Part shown: piece by piece, positions 1 to 11,611 of the stretch
Position numbering within the stretch: position 1 is the stretch's first letter
How the letters are laid out: the number at the start of each line of letters is the position of its first letter
Origin: Gnetum montanum
Taxonomy: Eukaryota; Streptophyta; Gnetopsida; Gnetales; Gnetaceae
Length of the DNA stretch: 41,041 nucleotides
Direction of reading: 5' to 3'
NCBI GenBank assembly: GCA_015680685.1
Contig: MNCI01015796.1
Span: forward strand, 972,486-1,013,526
The notes under the pieces: generated by a model
What the model was told of the DNA's origin: nothing
What the model saw: the letters and a program-made list of their open reading frames with translations, nothing else
The model's database searches: none
Position numbers and translations under genes: made by a program

Positions 1-879
1 TTTACAAGAATCTTATAAATTAGCAGATGTAGTATGTAGCGATTGAAAATCTTGGTTGCTGGAATAACTAAGAATTCTAGTGAAATAGCATTGACCTTAG
101 ATCCCAAGGACCTTGGAGAAATAGGATCTGAGATGCCCTAGATGGTACAGTGGATATTCCATGAACTTAAAGGAGGAAAAAACAAGGTAACAAAAAATGA
201 AAATGCAAACTATAAATCTGGAGGATAAATTATGCCAAAATGAAACAAATGAATAAAACTTGCATACAAATGGAACTATGAACTTTATTTTAGTAGAAAT
301 AAAGAAGGTATAGAAAATGTGTACAAGATGGCTTGTTGCAACAAGGGGGTTCATGTCGGTAGGGGTTCAAAGTCCATTGAAATTGCTACATTCAGCTCCA
401 TGATACAAGGGTTCTACCACTCCTAATGCTTTTGAACCTTTGTTGCTCTTACACTAGATTTGCAGAATTATTGATGTAGGGGGATGAGAGGTGTGAGGTA
501 TCTGGATCACAAAAGTGATCAGCGTTGGGAGTTTTAGTGTCTAGGTGCTTAGAATACCAAAGTCTCACAAATCTCAAAGGGGGATAACATGGGTAACAAT
601 GGCTATGTGTTCCATGCTAGAGCATTCAAGAAGCTCTATGTGTGCTTAGTGCTCTTAAGTACAAAAATTCCTAAAAAATGCAAAAGTGTGGAACCCTTTC
701 ATCATTGTCTTGATGCTTGGGTTTTATAGCACTCTTGGTTGCAAATTTTACTTGATTGCTGTTGTAAATTCTACTTGATTGCTGCTATAAATTTTGCTTG
801 GTTGATGACAAAATTTTGGCTATGTGCAGGTGTGGTGGGTGTTCAATTCTAGTGAGGTTACTGTATATGCCAAGTGTCA
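1..879 (-). mobile_element. 3' LTR of Tat-like gypsy family B, copy B1 (runs off the left edge)
   Basis: This segment is collinear with 21134-22282 and about 30940-31774. All three share the block around GGTTGCTGGAATAAC-like sequence, the 'lowest gene-free' text about 300-700, and the right end. On the minus strand the LTR would start TGACAC (positions 879 to 874), directly after a G-rich tract. The left end lies outside the window. It holds AT-rich short repeats with TTGCTGYTRTAAATT units at about 740-800. It has no coding capacity. Assignment to a Tat-type element comes from copies B2 and B3, which keep integrase sequence on their right side. The exact LTR termini are inferred, because the copies are strongly diverged. 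Confidence 0.6.
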
Positions 880-888
880 TACCCCCAT
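880..888 (-). other. Polypurine tract of B1
   Basis: On the minus strand this reads ATGGGGGTA and abuts TGACAC, the inferred LTR start. It would be the plus-strand DNA primer site of reverse transcription. The same arrangement in decayed form is seen at 22283-22291 and about 31775-31785. The family-C elements use a very similar GGGGGTA tract. Confidence 0.6.
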
Positions 889-1490
889 GACATCAAATCC
901 ATTCCATTTATCAAAAATAGTAAATGGGAATTTCATCCTTGTTGACTCTTTCCACCCATGTTGGGCCTTTCAATAGTAATGCTAATGCAAGGTCAACACT
1001 AGAGTTGGTGCAATGCTAGAATATTGGACCATGCTAGAGCAATGCTGGGGGGATGAAGTCATGACACTAGGAATAAGGGTTATACCACATCCCCCACCTA
1101 CTCTAAGCATGGTTGATGTCATGCCCCCCAATGTTGGGTGTAGATGATTTATACCCCCCCCCCCTAATAGGCATCTCTAATGTGGAAATGTTATACCCCT
1201 CATAAAACTCATCAAAATGCCAATTTTGGCATGCCAAAAGGTATTTTTAACCCAACCCCCCCCCCTCGAAAGTTGAAATACATGCATTATATAACTTTTT
1301 TCACTTGGGTGGTGAGGCTTTGACCACTTATGAGGCATTTTTCAATCCCAAAAGTATAAAGTATGTGAGATTGCATCTCATGCATTAGAATCTTCACATT
1401 TACAATGAAATTTAGCCTTGGGTTTCATGGGGCAAAGGTTACAACATGTATTTCGGGTGATGTTTCATAGTGGTTGCTATTCATTATACC
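889..1490 (-). repeat. B1 3' non-coding flank
   Basis: This is homologous to 22292-22920 and 31786-32410, including a shared block with AAAAGGTATTTTT, a C-rich run at about 1148-1158 and 1250-1265, and TTGGGTTTCATGGGG. It is the region between pol and the 3' LTR of the B family. No open frame is supported. Similarity to the other copies stops at about 1490, so the copy is truncated or rearranged there. Confidence 0.6.
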
Positions 1491-2757
1491 TCCCTATTTA
1501 TGCTAAAAAATAACATAAGAGATAAAAATATATGTTAACTAATATAAGCAAACTAGTGCCCATATAGGTACACCACTCCATGAGTAGAGTTGAATTTTAC
1601 TTTTGGTTATCTGAGACATATTACATGATATGTAAAGGCATGACCATTCTTACTTACCTATTTACCCATAAAAACTACGATATAGTAGGATTGGGAAGAG
1701 CTCAACTTATCTTATTGGACATAAACTAATAAAATCCTAAATTCTCACATTTTTCATTAAAGGTATGATAAAAGATAGGTGGATAAGCTCACAACTTATC
1801 TTTATTAGTGATATTAATTGGTAATTTTACATTAAATTTAATGAACATCTCTCTATGCAATTTAGTGTTTCCAATTCTCATCTTAGTAATGAATCCCAAA
1901 CTACCAAGAGTCTAGTTTGAGATTTATAAGGGTGATGAGGATGACAAATTTCTAAGAAGTGTGAGGTTGTTTCTTCAAAAAACACATTGGTTTCTTTACA
2001 CACTTCATAAATAATGATAGAAATAGAGAAAGTGAAACATCTAGTGATTGGTTACTGGCAATTCCAACCCAATGACTAGTAGTGACATGTCATATTTTCA
2101 AAAAAGATACAATTTATGTAACTTGCTACCAATGCCAAAAATAGTAACCCCTAGAGACCAAAATTTCAGAACATCTCATCAATAAACTCTTCCGAAAAGA
2201 TGCTAGACAATAACCCTTAATCACTAGAGTTAATATTAAATAACCCTATAGACTATCGCTACACAGTCCACTTGAAGGAGTAGGTGGCGACCAAAATTCA
2301 TTGTTAAGAATAGAAAAATATAATAGACCTATATCAAACATCGAGAAGCAAAATAATCATGCTACAAATAAGGAAATAAATAAGTGTAGGACGTGGTGGT
2401 TATCCAAGGAGGATGCTACTTAATTCGCAAAAACTATGCCTCAATCCACAATATGGATCTTTCATGAGATTATCAGTTCCTTCTTTAAATTAAGCGCAAT
2501 GTACTTAGCAATAGTGATTTTTCATAAAGGTATAGGATAGGAAGGTAGTTGAGATATTTTGACATTATTTCACCAAGAGAAAAATGGAAAAAGCATAAAT
2601 TAGAGTAGAAACAAGTTATTATGGAAGATACCATGACTAGCAATGAAGTGGATTTTAGTTATTTGTTTGAGATAATCAATTCTGAAATCCCTATGCTACA
2701 ATATAAGTAATGGTAATATTTCTTGATTTCATCTAATGGAAGCCAATACATTGTGGA
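1491..2757. other. Unassigned AT-rich stretch
   Basis: I find no long frame, no motif and no similarity to the other repeats in this window. It lies between the broken end of B1 and the first fragment of the A2 3' LTR. It is probably older, decayed repeat sequence. Confidence 0.4.
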
Positions 2758-2840
2758 TCAAGAACTTAGAAGGAGGGTTGAATAAGTTTCCCAATTAAAA
2801 TTGTTACAACTGCCAAAGTCAAACATAATTTTTTATGTGA
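2758..2840 (-). mobile_element. Terminal fragment of the A2 3' LTR
   Basis: This is collinear with 20018-20100 (shared blocks AAGAACTTAGAAGG, GGTTGAATAA and CCAATTAAAATTG). It is the last ~80 bp of a minus-strand family-A LTR. The next collinear piece resumes at about 6920, so the A3 fragment sits in between. The outer CA end has been lost or mutated. Confidence 0.6.
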
Positions 2841-2854
2841 GACTAGTACGCTTC

Positions 2855-4191
2855 TGCTCTACAATAATCTACCTAAGAGTGATGTCATAATAAAAATGAT
2901 TAGAAATCATCAGCCATAATTTAGGCCAAAGGTCATGACCATGGAAGAAATCAAAGATTTTTTGACTCTCAGATTTGAAGAGCTCCAAAGTGCTCTTATT
3001 GCTTATGAAATGAATCTCATAAGTGAAGGATCTATCCAACAAAAATCCATCACTCTAAAAACTACCTCTAAGGAAAAAAACTTAATGAGCATGATGAGGG
3101 GAGCGAAGAAGAGATAACCTTTCTCTCATAAAAACTTCAAAAACTAATAGCTAGGATAAGCAAGATCTCAAATTAGCAAAGATCCAATCCATTCAAAAGT
3201 AAAGAGAGGTAAAAATCATTTAAGTTTTAATTTTGATTTTTCTTCAGTAGAATGTTGGATTTGTGGTGGTAGAGGTCATGTTGCCTTTGAATGTCCTAGC
3301 AATGGCAGGTTATAATGGAGGGATAGAAATGATATGAAGCCTAAAATAACCAACTTCTACACAAGTTGGGATGATGGTGAACATAGTGAAGAGGAGGTGT
3401 AGACCAATGCAAAAGGTTCATACCTCATTTGTGTGGCCTATATAGATAATGATGGTAGCCCCTCTAACAATGAAGTAGAAACTAAAGAAGAGGTAGATGC
3501 CTCTACAAATAATTCTCAGCTCATATGCATGGATTTTATAGGTGACACTTCACTACACATTGCTTATGAACTACAAAGTAATTATGCTAAAAGTTATAGT
3601 GAAATACGAGAAGAAATTCTTATATTACATTATCAACTTAGGAAGGTAAATAAATTTTGAATAATAAGCTTAATGCAATTCACACCATATTAGATGGAGA
3701 AATCTTAGACTAAAAATTTAAGATTCAACAGCTAATCTCTTTAAATGAGAATTGCAAAGTTTTTCAAGAAAATGAGACTCATGAAAAATAACCTATGAAT
3801 GATGATTTGGAAAAAGCCTCATAGAAGGAAACAAGCTCAAGTTTAAGCATGATCAAATTTGATAACTACATTCATGAGGTGAAAGCTTTATTTATCTATA
3901 ACAATTGTGGAAATGAACAAAAATTTGGTTATCCTCATATTGGTCAAAATAAGATTAATGCTTGGTTTGGTTAAAAAGTTTCTAGTAAGGTTGTTTTGCA
4001 AAAAGTAATAGTAGAAAATAATAATGGACCAAAAATTGGAGAACACACTGAAATGATGGATGATACAAAAAGTGATAAAAATTATTTCCATCACAAAGAA
4101 TGTAAACAAGCCTAGTAATCAAACAGAAGGATTGATGAAAAAGAACCAAGAGGTACTTAATGATAGAGGATCTCATCTTAAGCTTGCTTAG
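2855..4191 (+). pseudogene. Decayed Ty1/copia-like Gag (copy A3), N-terminus missing
   Basis: Gag packages element RNA in cytoplasmic particles. The frame starts mid-gene with MEEIKDFLTLRFEELQSAL, matching the copia Gag helix of copy A2 (MEEIRDFLVLKFEELQSAL). A clean CX4-spaced zinc knuckle follows at 3253-3294 (CWICGGRGHVAFEC, CX2CX4HX4C). An acidic segment (YTSWDDGEHSEEE) and a charged coiled-coil-like region up to about 3660 come next. A second, degenerate Cys-rich block (NNCGNEQKFGYPHIG) lies near 3900-3945. The shared terminus HLKLA then a TAG stop is at 4189-4191. Several in-frame stops and shifts make it non-functional. The N-terminal part seen in A2 is absent here. No protease, integrase or RT follows. 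Confidence 0.75.
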
Positions 4192-5727
4192 TATGCTATT
4201 TCTCTCTCTTGCAAGTTAGGTAAGTTAAGGTAAGCTTCCTTTATCTTATTTGATAAATATTGTATCTATTTTGAATTTGGAAAATTAATAAAGACCAAGT
4301 TGTTTTGATATATGAAAGGTGTGTGATCAGTGCTGATGCTTCTTATCATCTTTTAACATATTTGTTTCTAGCATTTCACTCCTTGCATTAGATTCTTGAA
4401 TTGTAAAGATTTTTTCTTGAGATATGGGCTCTTTTGGAATCATAAAATCAATTTATTTTGGAATGTTTTTTGTTGGATGATAATGCAATGAATTTATTTT
4501 GGAAGAAAATTGGTTGGTACCTTTATTGAAATTCATGAATCTTCTAAGAAAAGAAACATTTCAAGAGGAATTATCATGAAGTACTATTAATAGGAGACCT
4601 TAGTTTCCACACTTAATCTTAATGTTACATTGTAGGGGTAGTACTTCAATAACCATAATGATTACTTTTGTGAAAAGAACAAGCTAATCTAAATAGGTCT
4701 CAAAGGGAGCATTTGAATCTGCACATATGTAGGGGGAGACTATACCTCATCACCCATTATAATCTTGGAGGACACTAGTGTGCGGGAAGTCTTTTATTAC
4801 TTCTACAAAAAGACTCTCAAGTAGTAAACCTTTACATTCTAAAAATGCATAAGAATTCATGTAAGGGTATGGTACAATATCCAAGGTAAAAGTATGAGTT
4901 AAATCATGGATTAGACATCTTTTAACTATTTTACCTTGTGATGTATTTCTTATTACTAGTATTTAAATTTGACATGGTTATAGAAAAATCGTTGGTTGAT
5001 CATCCTATTATGTTTTTTTCACTTGTGTTGCTTTGACCTCTCTTGTAAGTATTTTTTCCATGGAACTATTATGCCTTATCATTGCTATGTCTAATCTTTT
5101 ATATGTTGAAGTACCTAAGGCCCTTATTGCAAGTATGAGTTGAGAAATTCTTGCTTTCGTAGGTTCTCATGATCTCCTTTGGTATATAAAAACGGCAAGG
5201 AATGTGTATATGTATATATACATGCTACTCTCAACATGATTATAAATTTGTAACTTCTAGTTAATTGGTTTTCGTTGATCCTTTGATATATGGAGAATGT
5301 TTTAAAAGCTGAATATGTATGTTTTTACTCTATTCCTTATTCATTTATTGTTACTTCAAAAGGAGTTTTTTAGTTAAAGACCTATGAGATATTGGTTACT
5401 AATGGATTTTTAGTTTAGAAGATATATTACATGATGCTCAAACTTTGTTGATAGTCAAAGGGTAGCTTTTCGTTGCTTAGCAACATTAGCCCCCTATGTA
5501 ATGCATGCTCAACAATATGTACTTTATATCTTCCTTGGCATATGTATTTCTTATGTTGTTTGAAATTCTCTCTTCAGTTCTTGTTGTTGCTATTCAAAAG
5601 GGGGAGAACTTTTAAGTTATGGATAAGTTGTGGTAACTTGGAAATTTTGAAATTTTGAGGATATATGACTATTCATGATAAGATTTCTAGAGCCTACTAA
5701 CTTATTTTCTTAAGTTTTTGACATCAC
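4192..5727 (+). other. A3 non-coding interior between gag and 3' LTR
   Basis: No pol motifs are visible in any frame. Parts are homologous to the reverse complement of 16226-18181, for example TAGGAGACCTTAG at about 4590 against GGGAGACCTTAAA. A GTAAGT splice-donor-like site at 4220-4225, just after the gag stop, is kept in both copies. A short TA-rich run (GTATATGTATATATA) is at about 5203-5220. The frame at 5473-5658 has no conserved motif, and I do not call it a gene. Confidence 0.55.
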
Positions 5728-5742
5728 CAAACAGGAGAAGAT
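5728..5742 (+). other. Polypurine tract of A3
   Basis: The purine-rich run CAAACAGGAGAAGAT lies directly before the LTR start. It matches AAAAAGGGGTAGAA before the A2 3' LTR and AAAAAGGGCAAGAT before A4. Confidence 0.5.
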
Positions 5743-6913
5743 TTTTGACCTTTTGGTATGTCAAAACCTTATGAAAAATGGAGAACAAGGATGTTTGTGT
5801 GGATGTTGTATTTGAAAGATAAGAACATGAATAGCTTAAAGAAGAACATCTTTAAGGTCTCAAGGAAGCATGGATAAGTATGCAGAATTACAACTCAAAG
5901 GAGCATGCACAAGTAATGAAGACTTCAAAGCTCAAAAAAAATTCTCTAGTGATCAAGAGGAAGCCTTAGAATCAAAAGATTAAATGCTAAGAAGAAATCT
6001 CCTAGAAATAGTAGATGTCTACTATCAAGAGAAGACATCTCCCTAGTGATGAAGATGTCTTGGCTGAGTTGAAAATTGCTCAGAAGAAGACATCTCTCAA
6101 AAACAATAGACGTCTACTTTGTGAAGAAGATATCTCCTTAGATACATCTCCTATAAAGAAGAGATGTCTCTATTGAATGGAGGTCTAATGTAGAGAGACA
6201 TCTCAATCTTGAGGAAGATATCTCTAGTGATCATTAGATAGTTGTTGCACAAATTCCAAGGTCATTGCCAAACATCTAGGCTATAAGAAGACTTCATTCT
6301 CTCAAGAAATATGCAAGTTTGTATGCAAGAAAAAATTCAACATTAAGTAATCATTGGGTAGATTATTTTATTATTTTTTGTGCATCATTATAATATCTTT
6401 TATAATGTTGTGGTGATCAAATTATGCTATGCTTCAAAGTATAAGGATCAATAAATCAGTTGCATTCTCTCATTGTAATTTTTGTTTCTCTTTCTTGTTG
6501 CACCACTCAGGTTGTGCTTCTTGCGAGAAGGCATCATCTTAAGCTTGTCAATATCCTATGGGATTGAGTGTTGGTGCAATGCCAAAACACTTTAGACTAG
6601 AGCTCAAGTTTGTAAAGGTTGTGTGATCTTGGAAATCACATTCTAAGCTTGTCAAAACCTTGTGCAGCTGAGTGGATTTGTAGTGATGAATCACTCTGTT
6701 GTGAAGCTTAGAGCTTGTATAGGTTGTGGTACCCTTCAAACCACATTTTGAAAGGAACAAAGTTTAGAGGTGTGCAAGTGAACTATTCTCTATGTGTGAA
6801 CTACCCTCTATGTGTGAACTACCCAAGTTGGGAAACCAAATTAAATATGATGTGTGCTTTATGTTAAAGAACTTTTAATTTGGGAAACTTAATCATCCCC
6901 ACTTCTAAGTTCA
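5743..6913 (+). mobile_element. 3' LTR of copia family A, copy A3
   Basis: The LTR runs from TTTTGACC/TTTTGGTATGTC to ...ACTTCTAAGTTCA. It is the same sequence as the reverse complement of 20010-21133. The first half carries many copies of AGACATCT and its complement AGATGTCT (about 5995-6240). The second half has three related blocks of 'AGCTTGT...AGGTTGTG...TCACATT' (about 6540-6760). It directly abuts an oppositely oriented LTR piece, giving an inverted LTR junction at about 6914-6920. Confidence 0.7.
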
Positions 6914-6919
6914 ATGATT

Positions 6920-7378
6920 CTCATCTCCAACTTGGATACATTCATACTCAAAGAATAGAATCTATGCATATCTCTAGACTTTGTTGCTTTAAAAATATGA
7001 TTTGAAGGACACCACAACCTTTACAAGATTTGAGCACTACTCTGAAGTGTTTCATCACTACAAAACCACTTAATCCCTCAAGGTTCCAACAAGCTAAAAA
7101 TATGGTCTAAAGCATCCCACAACCTTTACAAACGTGAACTTCACACCAAAGTATTTTTTCACTATAAACCCTCTCAACCTTGCAATGTCTCAACAAGCTC
7201 AATGATGATGCCTTTATGCAAGAAGCACATTAACCCATAGGGCTAGAAAGAAAGAAAGAAAAAGATCAGGAAGAAAGTGTAACTTAATTTATAGAGTCCT
7301 TATAATGTGGCTCAGTACAACTAATACAATGAAGGACATAGAAAATCTCTTTGAGTAGCCTTGAATAGATTTTACAAT
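6920..7378 (-). mobile_element. A2 3' LTR, middle piece (left of the C1 insertion)
   Basis: This is collinear with about 20100-20573, from CAACTTGGATACA to TAGATTTTACAAT, where C1 interrupts it. The piece continues at 15658. Confidence 0.75.
7374..7378. repeat. Target site duplication of C1, left copy
   Basis: ACAAT immediately precedes the C1 LTR. The right copy at 15653-15657 is AAAAT, one mismatch. The uninterrupted paralogous site ACAAT is present at 20569-20573. Confidence 0.8.
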
Positions 7379-8176
7379 TGATGAGTGGCGGGGTACCCCT
7401 ACACTCAACCATACGAATACGAGCGTTACACATGCGATTCGATCGAACTCCGCAGACGGACTAGTTGTGGCATCTAGATAGTTAGCCTTAGGTCGCAGTT
7501 CACTGTCTTCCCACCTGGACTAGTATTAGCTTTGTCACGTATGGTTTAGTCTAGGGTGAGGTGTATGATGGGTTTCTAATCTAATGATACTCCTGAAGGG
7601 AATGAAAAGTAATGTTAATTAAGCTGGGAGAGAAGGGTGAGAGAATCTAAACTAGCGTAAGTGCGATGAGCATCCGTTCCTTGATTATCTATACACACCT
7701 TGGACTTCATGCACACCTACTACTGGGATTACCAAGCGTAAATCCTAGGTACGCTATTGGGTTACCAAGTAGTCATACTTAAATGCTCGTAATCAAGTCG
7801 TACTCATTCTACATTTAACAAGAGTTTAAGGGTGAGAAGATATTAACTAGGAAAGCAGTAAATAAAAATTAATTAAATGATTAAGCTAAGTGAATGCTAC
7901 AATGATGAAGTAATCTCGATCTTTATTTTCGATCATGTGCATGTCCAAGTATGTCACACTCAAATAAATGATGCCGTACAATTACAATCACCACACTACG
8001 GGCATACACTAAGAGGAAAAGGGTTGAGAGGGAAAATGAAAACTAACTCTAAATTAACTCCCCTAATGCCTAACTAATTTTTCAACATCTTATTTATAGA
8101 TGAGGAGACAGGCTGTGATATCGTAGTCACGATATCACATCTACAATATCGCGATCGCCCAAATGACGACTTATCA
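7379..8176 (-). mobile_element. 3' LTR of C1
   Basis: The ends are TGATGAG (7379) and TTATCA (8176, from CTCATCA). It is about 798 bp, matching 14810-15652. It contains decayed GATATC palindromes at about 8116-8153, and TATTTATA (minus-strand TATAAATA) at about 8091-8099. Confidence 0.85.
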
Positions 8177-8185
8177 TACCCCCAC
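8177..8185 (-). other. Polypurine tract of C1
   Basis: The minus strand reads CGTGGGGGTA just before TGATAAG of the 3' LTR. C3 has the same tract at 40691-40697. A conserved block CTCGAGGACGA lies about 20 bp upstream in both. Confidence 0.75.
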
Positions 8186-8340
8186 GATTAAATGAAAAAT
8201 CGTCCTCGAGTTACAGTGATTACATAGTGGATAGGTATGAGATTATTAGATGATAAAAATGGGGTTATGCTGTAGTATGGAATGAAAATAAAATAAAGAC
8301 ACAACACAAAGAATGTGCTACAACTGCAAAATTGTGGAAC
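8186..8340 (-). other. C1 3' untranslated segment
   Basis: This short stretch between the accessory ORF stop and the polypurine tract is shared with C3 (40698-40770) around CTCGAGGACGA and TAATAATC. I see no coding function. Confidence 0.55.
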
Positions 8341-11133
8341 TCATGTAGTTCCTGGTGGCGGTGGCTCCTCCATTAGTGCTTTTCCTTTGTCTTGTGCTCC
8401 AGGCTTTGAGACTTGATGGCGTTGAAGTATGGCCTGGAGTTTCTCCTCTTTAGTCCAAGGATCTTATGCCATCCACACTAATGTTCCAATGTTTGATGAA
8501 GTCGGCAATTTCCACGGATAGGGTAGTTGTGGAAACATTTGATTGGCCTTGACATACCAAGCCGCAAACACCTGATGTTCCTCTTCGTAGTCTCTAGCTT
8601 TATCTTTGTATTCCTAGAAATCTGCAAGCCATCAAGCCAAATCTGCTGCGACACCTTTTTGGCCTTGGTAGCTTGCCTTTACCACCTTGAGTTCAGAATT
8701 TTTGATCTCCAATTTTTCCAGTAACTTCTTGCGTTCTACAAATTCTGCTTCATATTTGACATAGGTGGTCACTACTTGCTACTCAAGCTCTATCCTTGGG
8801 TACCCTGCTATGAACATGGTAAGGTTGGCATACCACAGGTTTGGCAACTCCATCTATTTTATCAAATCCTGAATCTCCAAGTCCTGATTCTTAACTTTCT
8901 CTTGGTGGCCAAAGACATATGTGTCCAATATGGTGCACCAGTTAGTGTGTTGAGCACTAATAGAATTGATGCAGGCCTTGGCCATATGGATCTCCTTCTC
9001 AAGGATTTTTTTGTATATTCCCACCTGATCTTGGAAGTGCTCCTTTAGCTTTTCATGTCGTTTAACCTTATTTTTCCATGCGCTTATTTCAATAGCTATC
9101 TTTTGGCAAATTGCACGTACCTCCTCCATTGAGAGGGTTCGGTTCTCCCTGGCTAAACGACTTATGTCTTGGTTGACCTAGATGAATTTTTCTCACAATT
9201 GATGGAAATGTTCTTCGAGAATGTTCTTTTGCTTTTTTACAGAGGTCAATTGAAGGTTGTCGGCAACAAGCTATTTATTTTCCTCATGTAAGGCCTTGAG
9301 TGCTTTGAGATGTGCATGAGTTTGCACTTGTGCTGTAGAGGCATCCCAAATAGCCTTCTCTTTTTCATCAACCACCTTTTTATTCTCTGTGATTAGCTTG
9401 GTTAGTTGCTTAGTTCTAAAATTAGCTAGCTAGTCTGTGGGAACAAATTGCAAAGGATCCTGCTATGCTGCTTGTAGGACCACGAGCTGCTCTTGTAATT
9501 TCTACACTTCAGCTTTAGCATGCTCGGCCCTGACTTCTATTAAGACCAACTTCCCCTTAATGGAAATGATGTCTGACTGAATTTCCATAACATCCTAAGG
9601 GATGTTAAACAGGGATGTCATTATTTGCCCTATTTGGCATAATCGATCAAGCACATCCTCATGTTCCGCAGGAGTCATTGAGGTTCCGGCCAAAGTTTGA
9701 GCATCCCATGCTCCTGTGAGATTTGTCGATGGTACAATAGGTACATTGAATGATTGTTTGATGTGGTCTATGACCACATCTGTGGCTCCTGCAGAATCTT
9801 GGTGTTGCATGACCACCACAGTGGCCCCTTCACTAGTTTCTAATTGCACTTGGAAATATGCCATGTTTTCCAAGATTTTTTGTAACCAACTACTTTCCCC
9901 TCCTCTTGTGTGAATAGACACTTCACCCCTTGTGTGATCCAAAGAAACTGTTGGCTGAATGGCATCATCAATGATGTGGAAGAGATTTGCGTCATCATGA
10001 CTTCCCTAACTGTGCATCATCATGACTTCCCTAATTGATCGTCTCAGCGATGGCCCTGAGATGGCTCATTGACGGTCTGTAGTCTTGTGACGAAGGCGGT
10101 TGATCCTAGCCTATGGTAGGCCCTACTTCCTGTTGTTGGCTGGGTCCTGCAAGTTGAGTTGTAGTTGGTCCAGCCATCTATTCTTCCTCTTCTTCTGGTC
10201 CTAGCGTCTCGCCAGTGATTTTACTTGGAGCTGGCGACTTTAACAATTCAACATATGAAGTAGTCTGGGCTTTTCGAAGGACATCATTGGTGTACCCCCG
10301 GATACCAGCATGTCGGCAAAGCTTTCTGATAAGACAAGGAAAAGGTAATGCCATCTTCCCTATCTTCCGTTCCTCGAACCACCTTAGGATCTCCGTTAAA
10401 TATAGATGGGGCAGGTTAGCATTAACCTTTTCCATCAGCACTACACATCCTTTAGCCACATATGTTAAAATTATTTTTAAGCCCTTTGTGGGGAAGAGGT
10501 GATAAGTTCCAATTTTAAAGTAGATATCCTCTCTTCCATCGTCAGCTCACTAAATGTCTTATCTCTGCCATAAGCCCTTTCCAACCAATCCCGTTACACA
10601 TTGGGGTTTGAACAGGTGGATAACTGAGCAACCTTGGACCCTATATTCGAAAGGTTTAATACTTCTGAAATGGCCTGCATGGAGAAATCAACTAACACAC
10701 CACAAATATTGACAGTGGTGCCTTGCTCTCTGTTGTGCCAAAATTGGTATGTCTCCCCTAGGTACTAGGCTTCGCTTTCGGAAAGGGTAGGCCATAAGGG
10801 AGACCCTTTGAGGTGATCCCTAACAGCCTCGGGAGCGAACTCTACAAAATATTTAAAGTTCAATTCCACAATCATCGCAACGAATGTGGACTTTTCATGG
10901 ATGGCCTGAACACAATCTTGGGGCAATGTGAGATGTTGTTTCTGTTTAGGCGCTACAGCAGTTCCTCCTTCTACCTGCCCAGACTGTATGGTAGGAGGAT
11001 CCTCTTGATGAATACTGAACGATTGTTCCTCCTATTCTACATGTTGTCCAACATGATCTTTTCTTCCACCTCTCTTAGGTCGTTTGCTTCCGCCTTGAGC
11101 GGGACGTTCCTTTTGTCCACGTTTTAGGGCCAT
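8341..11133 (-). pseudogene. Accessory ORF2 of C1: putative plant transposon protein-like domain plus coiled coil
   Basis: This is one long reading frame of about 930 codons from ATG at 11133 to TGA at 8343-8341, with two visible frameshifts (near 10470 and in a small duplication near 10000-10035). The N-terminus is basic and nuclear-signal-like (KRGQKERPAQGGSKRPKRGG). About residues 90-290 read EFAPEAVRDHLKGSPLWPTL, then VNICGVLVDFS and MALPFPCLIRKLCRHAGI. These resemble the family annotated as putative plant transposon protein (Transposase_32). An acidic EEEEE and a Q/T/S linker follow, then a long charged heptad-like region (9590-8550) and a proline-rich tail (EEPPPPGTT). Most in-frame stops are TAG or TAA where Q is expected. 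The function is unknown. Similar ORFs are known in plant LTR elements, but I cannot assign a reaction. Confidence 0.7.
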
Positions 11134-11200
11134 CTGCAATCACATGGGGCCAAGCGTTAGTAAGGTTTTTACCAAAGTTAGGTTATACCTTACTACTTAC
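11134..11200 (-). other. Candidate intron or splice acceptor directly before the ORF2 ATG
   Basis: On the minus strand the segment starts GTAAGTAGT, contains a perfect TACTAAC branch-point-like motif and ends TGATTGCAG, directly followed by ATGGCC of ORF2. At 67 nt it is near the minimum for plant introns. An alternative is that only the acceptor is used, with a donor near the 5' end, giving a spliced subgenomic ORF2 mRNA. This is a sequence reading only. Confidence 0.5.
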
Positions 11201-11611
11201 CTTAATTAATTAATTTTTTTATCTCCGTGTGATATTGCTCAAAAGATTGTAATAATGAGTCCATTTTACTTAGGTGGTTGCCAATTTTAATCTCCCAGTG
11301 TACCTAAAGGATTAAATGATTTTTTGGCACATTTTATTCTTAATTTACAACTAATTACCCTTAATAATGTCCTTTGGGTGATGGAAAATTCCAAAAAATT
11401 TAGCCTCTATTCGGTAGGTTTCCCTCCCCCATGACTAAGCTGAACACTCTAGGTTCAAGCAGGTTCAGACGAAATTAAAATTAGAGTACCAACGAGCGAG
11501 ATAGAGGTTGAGAAGCAAAGGTTCACACTTGCAATTTGTAGAGAAAAATTTGAAAAAGTCCCTTGTGTGAATGACAAGAAATGATGCTAAGTGTTGCGTG
11601 GGGGAGGGGGG

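Noticed and set aside
97-354. Open frame of 85 residues, minus strand, hydrophobic
   Set aside because: It lies within an LTR that is diverged but collinear in two other copies, where the frame is not open. Composition is F/I/S-rich as expected from AT-rich DNA.
10215-11127. Plus-strand open frames of 95-104 residues
   Set aside because: They are antisense shadows of the ORF2 on the minus strand, which has recognisable domain order and codon structure.
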